Shown here: positions 1 through 5,489 of the stretch, piece after piece
How the letters are laid out: every line of letters begins with the position of its first letter
Position numbering within the stretch: position 1 is the first letter of the stretch
Source of the DNA: Elusimicrobiales bacterium
GTDB lineage: Bacteria; Elusimicrobiota; Elusimicrobia; Elusimicrobiales; Elusimicrobiaceae
Direction of reading: 5' to 3'
Length of the DNA: 9,348 bases
Assembly (NCBI GenBank): GCA_030540535.1
Contig: JAUNWB010000032.1
Location: 1 to 9,348 of the forward strand
Made by a program: the position numbers and the translations under genes
The notes under the pieces: generated by a model
What the model was told of the DNA's origin: nothing
Databases searched by the model: none
Seen by the model: the letters and a program-made list of their open reading frames with translations, nothing else

Positions 1-28
1 GGGGTATGTTGTTATTCTACTAATTTTA

Positions 29-68
29 TATACTATATTAAATAAAACGTCCGTCTTTCTTGGCGGGC
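29..68 (+). promoter_or_regulatory. Possible promoter and leader hairpin upstream of marC
   Basis: Seen: overlapping AT-rich -10-like hexamers TATACT (29-34) and TATATT (34-39) lie about 60 bases before the MarC start. Between them and the gene, GTCCGTC (49-55) can pair with GGCGGGC (62-68) around a 6-base loop; two of the seven pairs are G-U in RNA. The run TTTTTT follows at 71-76. The hairpin could be a weak terminator of a gene upstream of the window, or a structure in the marC 5' leader. The terminators elsewhere in this window have perfect GC stems, so neither reading is strong. Confidence 0.3.
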
Positions 69-99
69 CATTTTTTGTTTAAGGAGTCTTTTGTTAAGT

Positions 100-777
100 A
101 TGGAATGGAGTCTTGTGGTCAACTCGTTTATCGGTATGTTGGCTATTTTGAACCCAATCGGCAACGTGCCGATTTTCTTGGAACATGTGGAGAACGAAAC
201 CCCTAAGGTGCAGCGCGCCGTTGCGCTTTTGATGACGCTCTCCATCTTTATTTTGCTTGCCACGTTCTTTATTTTCGGCAACCGTATTTTAACCGTTTTC
301 GGTATCACCATTCCGGCATTCCGTTTGGCCGGTGGAATTATTATTTTGACCGTCGGTCTTCGCATGTTGCAGGGTAAAAGCAAATTTGAAAGCCACGGTA
401 TCGAAACGGCCGCCGCCAGCGGCAGCACGTTCGACCAGGCCCGCAACCGTTTAAGCCATATTTTGGTGCCGGTGGCCATGCCGCTTTTTATCGGCCCCGG
501 TTCCATTACCACCGTGGTTTTGTATGCGGAGAAATGCACCTCTTTTTCCATGGCCATTATGATGCTTTTGGTGCTTTTGGTCTGCTCCGCCACCGTGGGC
601 GTGGTGCTTGTCAGCTCCCGCTATATTTTTAACAAAATCGGCCCGAACGGTACGCAGATTGTCATCCGTTTTATGGGTATGATTCTGTGCGCCATCGCCA
701 TGCAGTTTATGATTGACGGCGTATCGCAGCTGTTGCCCGGCGTATTGGATTCCACCTTCACCCACGCGGGCAAATAA
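100..777 (+). CDS. MarC-family (UPF0056) integral membrane protein
   Basis: A polytopic inner-membrane protein of about 225 residues, the usual MarC size, with roughly six hydrophobic segments over its length. Family hallmarks are visible: NPIGNVPIF near residues 18-26 in the first membrane segment, FRLAGGIIIL in the middle, and PLFIGPGSITT near 128-138. MarC proteins are often called multiple-antibiotic-resistance related, but their transport substrate and role are not established, so no function is assigned. Start choice: AAGGAG at 81-86 is a good Shine-Dalgarno, but the ATG at 100 is 13 bases downstream. An in-frame TTG at 91 would add three residues with a 4-base spacing, so the true start is 91 or 100. 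It appears to be a single-gene unit, closed by the terminator at 794-818. Family confidence is high. Confidence 0.92.
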   Translation: MEWSLVVNSFIGMLAILNPIGNVPIFLEHVENETPKVQRAVALLMTLSIFILLATFFIFGNRILTVFGITIPAFRLAGGIIILTVGLRMLQGKSKFESHGIETAAASGSTFDQARNRLSHILVPVAMPLFIGPGSITTVVLYAEKCTSFSMAIMMLLVLLVCSATVGVVLVSSRYIFNKIGPNGTQIVIRFMGMILCAIAMQFMIDGVSQLLPGVLDSTFTHAGK

Positions 778-793
778 CGTACGTTTTATTACG

Positions 794-818
794 GGGCGGC
801 TTCGGCCGCCCTTTTTTT
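794..818 (+). terminator. Intrinsic terminator after marC
   Basis: A perfect 7-bp stem GGGCGGC (794-800) / GCCGCCC (805-811) closes a TTCG tetraloop and is followed by seven T residues (812-818). It ends the MarC unit and insulates uvrB, whose predicted -10 box begins only 17 bases later. Confidence 0.93.
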
Positions 819-834
819 ATGTCTGCAAGATAGG

Positions 835-846
835 TAAAATAAAAAT
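835..846 (+). promoter_or_regulatory. Predicted uvrB promoter -10, leaderless start
   Basis: TAAAAT at 835-840 matches five of six bases of the TATAAT consensus. It is followed by exactly six bases and then the uvrB ATG at 847, so transcription would begin at or next to the start codon. No Shine-Dalgarno is visible before the ATG. No clear -35 is seen; that position falls in the T-run of the preceding terminator. A nearly identical arrangement precedes the gene at 3716. Confidence 0.55.
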
Positions 847-2835
847 ATGGAACGCTTTAAACTCGTATCTAATTTCAAGCCGGCGGGGGACCAGCCCAAA
901 GCTATCGAGGCTCTAACGAAAGGCGTGCTGTCGGGCAAAAAACGCCAGACGCTTTTGGGCGTAACGGGTTCCGGCAAAACGTTTACGATGGCCAACGTCA
1001 TTGAGCGGCTGAATCAGCCGACGCTCATTTTGTCGCCCAACAAAGTGCTGGCTGCGCAGTTATACGCCGAGTTTAAGCAGTTCTTTCCCGAAAACGCCGT
1101 CGAGTATTTTATTTCCTATTACGATTATTACCAGCCCGAAGCGTATATCCCGCAGACGGATACGTATATCGAAAAAGACTCCGCCGTCAACGAACACATC
1201 GACAAACTGCGCCTGAAAGCCACCACGTCGCTGACCGCGCGCAAAGACGTTATCGTCGTGGCGTCCGTGTCGTGCATTTATAACATCGGCTCGCCGGATT
1301 CTTTCCGCGAAATGCGTATTTACGTTAAAAAAGGGGCGGAAATGACGCGCGCCCAGCTGTCGGGGCGGCTCATCAAAATCCAGTATCACCGGGACGAAAT
1401 GGAATTTACGTCCGGCCGGTTCCGCCTGCGCGGGCCGAATGTGGATATCATGACGCCCTACAGCCAAAACGCGCTTCGCATTGAAATTGCGGGTAAGACC
1501 ATCGCGCATATTTATGAAATCCACCCCGTTACGGGCAACGTGCTTGCGGAGCTGGAAGAAGCGTGGATTTACCCGGCCAAACATTTCGTGGCGACGGATG
1601 AAGATACGTATAACGCTATTGAACAAATCCGTCGGGACCTGGATATCCGCCATGCCGAACTTATCAAAATGGGCAAGGAAATGGAAGCCTACCGTTTAAA
1701 ACAGCGCACGGAATACGATATCGAAATGCTGCTGCAGGCCGGCTTTTGCTCCGGCATTGAAAACTATTCGCGCTATATGGACGGCCGCAAACCGGGCGAA
1801 CGTCCGTCGTGCTTGCTGGATTATTTCAAACGGTATGACGATTTCTTGATGATGGTGGACGAATCGCACGTTGCGCTGCCGCAGGTGCGCGGCATGTTTA
1901 ACGGGGACCGCGCGCGCAAACAGATGCTGGTGGATTTCGGCTTCCGCCTGCCGTCCGCGCTTGATAACCGTCCGCTTAAATTTGACGAGTTTGAAAGTCT
2001 GCTTCCGTCCACGGTGTTTGTATCGGCCACGCCCGGCCCGTACGAATTAACCGTCAGCGGAAACGAAATTGTGGAACAGGTCATCCGCCCTACGGGGCTC
2101 GTGGACCCGAAAGTAATTTTGCACCCCACTGTCGGACAAATTGACCACTTGGTCGCCAAAATAAATGAGCATAAAGAAAAAGGCGAACGCACGCTGGTTT
2201 TGGCGCTCACCAAAAAAACGGCGGAGGATTTAAGCGCGTACTTTACGGAAAAAAACATCAAAACGCGGTATTTACATTCGGATATCGAATCGTTGGACCG
2301 CGTTGAAATTTTAAAAGAATTTCGCCAGGGTAAGTTTGATGTCCTCGTCGGCATTAACCTTCTGCGCGAAGGGATTGATATCCCGCAGGTGGGGCTGGTG
2401 GCCATTTTGGGCGCGGATAACGAAGGTTTCCTGCGTAACACCACGACGCTGATTCAAATTTCGGGCCGCGCGGCGCGCAACGCGGGCGGCGAAGTTATCC
2501 TGTATGCGGACCGCAAGACCGATTCCATTAAATACGCCATGAACGAAATGGACCGCCGCCGCAAACTGCAGGAAGCGTATAATAAAGAACACGGCATTAC
2601 GCCCAAGACTATCCAAAAAACGGAAGTGGAATTAAAAGAATTTGAACAGCAAACCAAAACAAGCGCGTTTGGTATTTTAAGCGAAACACTGCCGAAGCCG
2701 ACGCTTAAAAACATTAAATCGGTGGAGAAAGACATCGAAGAACAAATGCGTCAGGCGGCGGACGCGCTTAACTTTGAACTGGCCGCCGAACTGCGCGACC
2801 GGTTGTTTGAAATCCGCCAGATGAAGTTAAAATAG
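847..2835 (+). CDS. uvrB: UvrABC excinuclease subunit B (DNA repair helicase-like ATPase)
   Basis: UvrB receives damaged DNA from UvrA, verifies the lesion and positions UvrC for dual incision in nucleotide excision repair. The protein is full length at 662 residues (E. coli UvrB is 673). Seen in order: Walker A GVTGSGKT (38-45); the damage-probing hairpin region YYDYYQPEAY (91-100); SVSCIYNIGSP, where most homologues have GLGSP; DESH (about 338-341); VSATP (392-396); the RPTGLVDP segment; LREGIDIP; and the motif VI signature QISGRAAR (537-544). A C-terminal UVR coiled-coil domain (about 625-660, with LNFELAAELRDRL) is the UvrC-interaction module. The ATG at 847 is the natural start: the usual F-L-V-S-N-F-x-P-A-G-D-Q-P beginning follows at once. 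The gene stands alone, between the marC terminator and the convergent pilin gene. No SOS-like operator was recognised. Confidence 0.98.
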   Translation: MERFKLVSNFKPAGDQPKAIEALTKGVLSGKKRQTLLGVTGSGKTFTMANVIERLNQPTLILSPNKVLAAQLYAEFKQFFPENAVEYFISYYDYYQPEAYIPQTDTYIEKDSAVNEHIDKLRLKATTSLTARKDVIVVASVSCIYNIGSPDSFREMRIYVKKGAEMTRAQLSGRLIKIQYHRDEMEFTSGRFRLRGPNVDIMTPYSQNALRIEIAGKTIAHIYEIHPVTGNVLAELEEAWIYPAKHFVATDEDTYNAIEQIRRDLDIRHAELIKMGKEMEAYRLKQRTEYDIEMLLQAGFCSGIENYSRYMDGRKPGERPSCLLDYFKRYDDFLMMVDESHVALPQVRGMFNGDRARKQMLVDFGFRLPSALDNRPLKFDEFESLLPSTVFVSATPGPYELTVSGNEIVEQVIRPTGLVDPKVILHPTVGQIDHLVAKINEHKEKGERTLVLALTKKTAEDLSAYFTEKNIKTRYLHSDIESLDRVEILKEFRQGKFDVLVGINLLREGIDIPQVGLVAILGADNEGFLRNTTTLIQISGRAARNAGGEVILYADRKTDSIKYAMNEMDRRRKLQEAYNKEHGITPKTIQKTEVELKEFEQQTKTSAFGILSETLPKPTLKNIKSVEKDIEEQMRQAADALNFELAAELRDRLFEIRQMKLK

Positions 2836-2877
2836 CGGGAGAAACGCGCCTGTCTTATTGTCTTTGTTGTGTGGGTA

Positions 2878-3336
2878 TTATTGTATAGAATTGCAAAAGT
2901 TAATGCCTTTTGCGGTGCGGCCTATACATTCTCTTTTCCCGGGAGTGACAGAATTGTCAAACCATATCTTATAGATAAAATCATATTGTTCCATACATTG
3001 ACTCCATTTTTGGTTCGGGCAGTAATAAAGTCCCACCGCATATTCCGTTCCGTTCGTTTTTGGGTCAATAAAAAAATAATCGTCACAATATAAAACGTCG
3101 TTGTAAAGAGAGCATTGGTTGAACGAGAAATCCATTTGTGTCAAGTCGTGTGTATAATTGCCGTTGGCCATATAATAGGATTCTTCGGCGTTTTTATATG
3201 CGTTCATGGCCGGCAGCATGCGCGCGAAACGGGCTTTCATGACGGCCTTTTCGTACTGCGGAACGGCTGCTGCAGCCAACATGCCGATAATTAGTACCAC
3301 CACCAATAATTCTATTAATGTAAAACCTTTTTTCAT
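2878..3336 (-). CDS. Type IV pilin-like / pseudopilin protein
   Basis: A 152-residue prepilin-type protein. The class III signal is complete: MKKG is the leader, cleavage is expected after Gly4, Phe5 becomes the methylated N-terminus, and Glu9 is the conserved +5 glutamate. A hydrophobic helix (about 5-25) follows, then a YEKAVMKAR amphipathic segment and a soluble domain. It would be processed by a prepilin peptidase and assembled into a type IV pilus or type II secretion pseudopilus; which one cannot be told from sequence. The soluble domain has six cysteines in three spaced pairs (75/84, 106/114, 137/148), suggesting disulfides. The start is at 3336: an AAGGA Shine-Dalgarno (3347-3343) sits six bases upstream, whereas the open frame running up to 3459 crosses the RNA hairpins. 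No pilus assembly genes are nearby. By eye it is more AT-rich than its neighbours. It converges with uvrB without an obvious terminator. Confidence 0.93.
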   Translation of the reverse strand: MKKGFTLIELLVVVLIIGMLAAAAVPQYEKAVMKARFARMLPAMNAYKNAEESYYMANGNYTHDLTQMDFSFNQCSLYNDVLYCDDYFFIDPKTNGTEYAVGLYYCPNQKWSQCMEQYDFIYKIWFDNSVTPGKRECIGRTAKGINFCNSIQ

Positions 3337-3342
3337 AATTTT

Positions 3343-3347
3343 TCCTT
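3343..3347 (-). promoter_or_regulatory. Shine-Dalgarno of the pilin gene
   Basis: AAGGA on the minus strand, with a 6-base spacing to the ATG at 3336. It settles the start codon. It also shows that the pilin mRNA has a 5' leader, unlike the leaderless-looking genes around it. Confidence 0.8.
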
Positions 3348-3369
3348 GTATTTTTCGGGCCGCGGACAG

Positions 3370-3424
3370 AAAAAAACGGCTGTTCTGCCAGGGCCTATAG
3401 AGCGAACCCAAAACATAACAGCCG
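3370..3424 (-). terminator. Intrinsic terminator between the candidate RNA and the pilin
   Basis: On the minus strand CGGCTGTT (3424-3417) pairs with AACAGCCG (3384-3377), followed by seven T (3376-3370). An inner stem GGGTT (3409-3405) / GGCCC (3395-3391), with two G-U pairs, closes a 9-base apical loop. The pilin ATG lies only 33 bases after the T-run, so this element either ends an independent RNA or attenuates pilin transcription. Confidence 0.75.
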
Positions 3425-3579
3425 CGGTTTGCCGCCTGACGGCGGCAAACGCTCGGCACAAAACAACCGGGTAATTAGTCCGTTTGCTTTGCGCCTGATA
3501 ACGACTGTTTTTGGAGCTCTATAGTACCGTTAGGTTTTCCAAACGGCTCTCCGTATTCTGCATACGGTTCCAAAAACAG
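3370..3579 (-). ncRNA. Candidate structured RNA or attenuating leader upstream of the pilin
   Basis: Read on the minus strand, this roughly 210-nt stretch is rich in perfect stems. An 11-bp stem (3579-3569 with 3515-3505) closes a three-way junction. The junction holds a 6-bp hairpin (3567-3551, CCGTAT/ATACGG) and a second hairpin (3546-3527, CCGTT/AACGG, with an inner GG/CC pair and a four-A loop). A less certain linker (3504-3451) follows, then a 10-bp hairpin with a 4-base loop (3450-3427), then a terminator hairpin ending in seven U. The unpaired junction strand CTATAGAGC (3524-3516) is complementary to the terminator's apical loop. A -10-like TACAAT at 3590-3585 would place +1 almost exactly at the first base of the outer stem. 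Signatures of RNase P, tmRNA, SRP RNA, T-box, TPP, cobalamin or c-di-GMP aptamers were not found. It may be a pilin leader with attenuation or a free-standing small RNA. The structure is hand-drawn, without comparative support. Confidence 0.5.
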
Positions 3580-3584
3580 ATAAA

Positions 3585-3590
3585 ATTGTA
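3585..3590 (-). promoter_or_regulatory. Predicted -10 box of the candidate RNA
   Basis: TACAAT on the minus strand (five of six bases of TATAAT) lies 5-6 bases before the start of the 11-bp outer stem of the candidate RNA. No -35 consensus is apparent. A GC palindrome (3595-3610) occupies the region just upstream. Confidence 0.4.
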
Positions 3591-3594
3591 ATTT

Positions 3595-3610
3595 GGCCGC
3601 TGCGGCGGCC
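3595..3610. repeat. GC-rich inverted repeat in the divergent promoter region
   Basis: GGCCGC (3595-3600) and GCGGCC (3605-3610) form a perfect 6-bp inverted repeat around TGCG. It lies immediately upstream of the TACAAT -10 box of the candidate RNA and stands out against AT-rich flanks. With no T-run or gene end beside it, a terminator is unlikely. It could be a protein-binding site that controls the RNA/pilin promoter; that is inference only. Confidence 0.4.
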
Positions 3611-3700
3611 CGTATTTAACCCGCTCCTTTATTGCAAAGATAATTTATTCTAGAAAATATCCGTTTCTTTGTCCATTTTTCCGCGCGAAGTGCGTTAAAT
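3611..3700. other. AT-rich spacer between divergent promoters
   Basis: The remainder of the 3337-3715 gene-free stretch. It is AT-rich, with no convincing open reading frame, repeat or RNA motif. An AAAGGAG-like string occurs on the minus strand near 3629-3623, but no start codon follows at a usable distance. Confidence 0.4.
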
Positions 3701-3715
3701 TGGTAAAATATAAAT
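3701..3715 (+). promoter_or_regulatory. Extended -10 promoter of the BirA-like gene, leaderless start
   Basis: TGGTAAAAT at 3701-3709 is an extended -10 element (TGn directly before TAAAAT). Six bases separate it from the ATG at 3716, so the predicted +1 is the A of the start codon. No Shine-Dalgarno is present. The string GGTAAAATA, followed by an A/T-rich run into ATGGAA, also precedes uvrB. Confidence 0.6.
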
Positions 3716-4288
3716 ATGGAAGAAACTTTACCTTTGCAATCCGTTACCAAAGTTATCGGCCTGGAATGTGTGCCCAGCACGCAAACGCTGGCCAGAGAGC
3801 TTGCCCAAAGCGGCGAAGAACACGGCACCCTGGTGCTGGCGTGCTGCCAGTCGCAGGCCTGCGGGCGGGACGGTCGTCCGTTCCCCGCGGCGGAAGGCGG
3901 CGTTTATTTTACGCTGATTCTCCGTCCCAACAAATGTGCGTGCCAAGCCGCTTCGCTGGGCGTGAAAGCGGCCGAAGCCGTGGCGCAGACCATCAGTTCC
4001 GTTTTTGAAGTAAAAACCAAAGTCAAACCGTGCGGCGACGTACTGGCGTGGGACGCCAAAAACCGCGCGTGGAAAAAAATCTGCGGCGTATGGACGGAAG
4101 CGGACGCGGACTGGATGTTGATAGGAGTGGGCGTACACGTAAACGACCGTATCCCCGCTTCGCAAAAAGACGTTTGCGTAAGTTTAAAACAACTGATCGG
4201 TTCCGAAACCAGCAAAGAGCTGTTTTTGGATGAACTGTTAGAAAATTTTTGGAAGCATTACGCGCACTGGCTCCAATCGGCGCGTTAA
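3716..4288 (+). CDS. BirA-like biotin/lipoate protein ligase domain protein
   Basis: A 190-residue protein matching the catalytic core of biotin--[acetyl-CoA carboxylase] ligase (BPL/LPL family), which adenylates biotin and transfers it to a carrier lysine. It lacks the N-terminal helix-turn-helix of BirA repressors, and no clear C-terminal SH3-like domain is seen. Recognisable elements: PSTQTLARELA near 20-30; the ligand loop GRDGR at 50-54 (E. coli has GRGRRGR); GGVYFTLILRP at 61-71; KPCGD at 104-108, where the family usually has KWPND; KKICG at 120-124; and GVGVHVN at 137-143, matching the usual GIGxNVN. The loop arginine and the motif lysine are kept, but W-P-N is replaced, so it may be a divergent ligase or act on another substrate. 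Single gene, leaderless-looking, converging on the receiver gene across a shared terminator. Alternative: a lipoate or octanoyl transferase relative. Confidence 0.75.
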   Translation: MEETLPLQSVTKVIGLECVPSTQTLARELAQSGEEHGTLVLACCQSQACGRDGRPFPAAEGGVYFTLILRPNKCACQAASLGVKAAEAVAQTISSVFEVKTKVKPCGDVLAWDAKNRAWKKICGVWTEADADWMLIGVGVHVNDRIPASQKDVCVSLKQLIGSETSKELFLDELLENFWKHYAHWLQSAR

Positions 4289-4299
4289 GTTTTCTAAAT

Positions 4300-4329
4300 A
4301 AAAAGCCCGCTCGTAAGAGCGGGCTTTTT
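4300..4329. terminator. Bidirectional intrinsic terminator
   Basis: A perfect inverted repeat: AAAAAGCCCGCTC (4300-4312), loop GTAA, GAGCGGGCTTTTT (4317-4329). It lies between the convergent ligase gene (stop at 4288) and the receiver gene (stop at 4347). A T-run in each direction lets it serve both. Confidence 0.95.
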
Positions 4330-4346
4330 ATTGTTCTGCGTGGAAA

Positions 4347-4712
4347 TCAGTCGCCTAAAGATTGTTTTACTTTGGCTACAAAATCCGTCAGCACGAAAGG
4401 CTTAGAGCAGAATCCTTTTACCTGCGGGTACGGCATAAACATCTTTTCGGATTCTACCAGTGCGGACGTGATGATAACGGGCGTGGAAGAGAGGGTGTCG
4501 TCTTCGCCCATAATGCGCACAATACTGGCTCCGTCCAGCCCGGGCAGCATAACGTCCAAAATCACCAGGTGCGGATGGACGGTTTTCATCGCGGCGATGG
4601 CGTCTCGGCCCGTTTGGCAGGAGTGTACTTCGTATCCTTCGCGCGTCAATACGAGTTGTAAAAGTTCAATAATGCTGACTTCGTCTTCTACGATTAAAAT
4701 TCTCTTTTTCAT
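4347..4712 (-). CDS. Stand-alone CheY-like response regulator receiver
   Basis: A 121-residue protein that is only a REC domain, with no output domain. The phosphorylation site is intact: acidic pair Glu9/Asp10, phospho-acceptor Asp53 in VILDVMLPG, the switch Ser83 in IITSA, and Lys104 in CSKPF. Such proteins take phosphate from a histidine kinase and signal by protein contact (chemotaxis, motility, phosphorelay). No kinase is encoded nearby, so the partner is unknown. Proximity to a pilin gene is suggestive at most. The gene is divergent from tilS, with overlapping -10 boxes. A GGAG (4730-4727 on the minus strand) lies 14 bases before the ATG and an AAGG lies one base before it; neither has ideal spacing. 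The gene ends at the bidirectional terminator 4300-4329. Confidence 0.93.
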   Translation of the reverse strand: MKKRILIVEDEVSIIELLQLVLTREGYEVHSCQTGRDAIAAMKTVHPHLVILDVMLPGLDGASIVRIMGEDDTLSSTPVIITSALVESEKMFMPYPQVKGFCSKPFVLTDFVAKVKQSLGD

Positions 4713-4739
4713 ACCTTATCCAAATACTCCTATTTATTT

Positions 4740-4747
4740 ATTATACT
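4740..4747. promoter_or_regulatory. Overlapping divergent -10 boxes (receiver gene / tilS)
   Basis: The same eight bases carry a perfect TATAAT on the minus strand (4745-4740, for the receiver gene) and TATACT on the plus strand (4742-4747, for tilS). The tilS ATG at 4755 follows after seven bases, so its mRNA would be leaderless. The receiver mRNA would have a leader of about 20 bases. Polymerase cannot occupy both boxes at once. Confidence 0.55.
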
Positions 4748-4754
4748 TTTTTAT

Positions 4755-5489
4755 ATGACAAAACAAAGGTTTAACGCTTCCGTTCTTCCCCGTATGCGTG
4801 CTTTTGCCGGGCGGCTGATTGCCCGGGGCGACGCCGTGCTGGTGGGTCTTAGCGGCGGGGCGGATTCGGTGTGTCTGCTGCATTTTTTGCGTTATTTGGC
4901 GCGGGAAAAACATTTTGCATTGGCGGCCGTACACGTCAATCACGGCCTGCGCGGCAAAGACGCGCTGGCGGACCAGCGCTTCTGCAGGACCTTGTGCAAA
5001 GAGCTGGATATCCCCTTTTTTGGTGAAAAAGTAAACGTTAAAAAATTGGCCAAAGAACTTGATTTAAGCCCCGAACACGCCGCACGCAAGGCCCGGTATG
5101 AAGCCTTTTTAAAAGCCGCCCGCGCGTGGGGCGCCACCAAACTGGCGCTCGGGCACCATTTGGACGACCAGGCCGAAACCGTCCTTTTAAACCTGCTGCG
5201 CGGTACCAAAGCCAAAGGATTGGCGGGAATCCCCGTTCGTCGCGCGCTTGATAAGAATGTGGAAATCATCCGTCCGCTTTTGTGCGTTACGCGCGCGGAA
5301 ACGGAAGAATATCTGTGCCAAAACGGCCTTTCTTTCGTAACGGATAAAACCAACACGGACGACGCTTTTACCCGCAACTGGGTGCGCGGCACGCTCCTGC
5401 CTATGCTGGAAACAAAACAGCCGCAAATCCGCGCGCATTTGGCGCTTGTATCGCAGGATATGGCGGCCCTGCTGGAAAAAATCAAATGA
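4755..5489 (+). CDS. tilS: tRNA(Ile)-lysidine synthase, short form
   Basis: TilS joins lysine to C34 of the CAU-anticodon isoleucine tRNA using ATP, switching it from reading AUG to AUA; it is normally essential. Seen: the N-type ATP pyrophosphatase loop SGGADS (33-38); VHVNHGLRG; GHHLDDQAETVLLNLLRG from about residue 133; GLAGIP; RPLL; and the D-x-TN-x-D-x-x-F-x-RN-x-VR element near the C-terminus. At 244 residues it consists essentially of the catalytic domain. E. coli TilS (432 residues) has extra C-terminal tRNA-binding domains that are absent here. The final residues run into a clean stop, so this looks like a natural short form rather than a truncation. The start is the only ATG consistent with the promoter at 4742-4747. 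The stop overlaps the next gene's start (ATGA). Confidence 0.92.
   Translation: MTKQRFNASVLPRMRAFAGRLIARGDAVLVGLSGGADSVCLLHFLRYLAREKHFALAAVHVNHGLRGKDALADQRFCRTLCKELDIPFFGEKVNVKKLAKELDLSPEHAARKARYEAFLKAARAWGATKLALGHHLDDQAETVLLNLLRGTKAKGLAGIPVRRALDKNVEIIRPLLCVTRAETEEYLCQNGLSFVTDKTNTDDAFTRNWVRGTLLPMLETKQPQIRAHLALVSQDMAALLEKIK

Noticed and set aside
33..593. 186-codon minus-strand open frame antisense to marC.
   Set aside because: It opposes a gene with clear MarC motifs; no independent evidence of coding.
1060..1653. 197-codon open frame on the minus strand inside uvrB.
   Set aside because: Antisense shadow of a gene with intact UvrB motifs; no Shine-Dalgarno and no recognisable protein.
2836..2877. 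Possible terminator between the convergent uvrB and pilin genes.
   Set aside because: Only a few scattered complementary bases, with no stable stem followed by a T-run on either strand.
3337..3459. Upstream extension of the pilin reading frame with an ATG at 3459.
   Set aside because: It would put 41 residues before the prepilin leader, run through the 10-bp hairpin and terminator, and ignore the Shine-Dalgarno at 3347-3343. The MKKGFTLIE start at 3336 is standard.
3451..3504. Partial resemblance to the c-di-GMP-I (GEMM) riboswitch on the minus strand: GCGCAAAGC followed by GGACTAA.
   Set aside because: The second-half-like string is there, and a pilin target would fit. But the first half (GGGCAAACC plus the GAAA-capped hairpin) and the closing GGGTTACCG-type element are missing, so the aptamer fold cannot be built. 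A covariance-model search would settle it.
3370..3579. Possibility that the structured RNA is 6S RNA, RNase P RNA, tmRNA or SRP RNA.
   Set aside because: No long closing helix joins the 5' and 3' ends as in 6S, and the conserved RNase P, tmRNA and SRP sequence blocks were not found. A highly divergent 6S-like RNA is not excluded.
4249..4758. 169-codon plus-strand open frame across the receiver gene.
   Set aside because: It is antisense to a receiver domain with all phosphorylation residues intact and runs through the bidirectional terminator.
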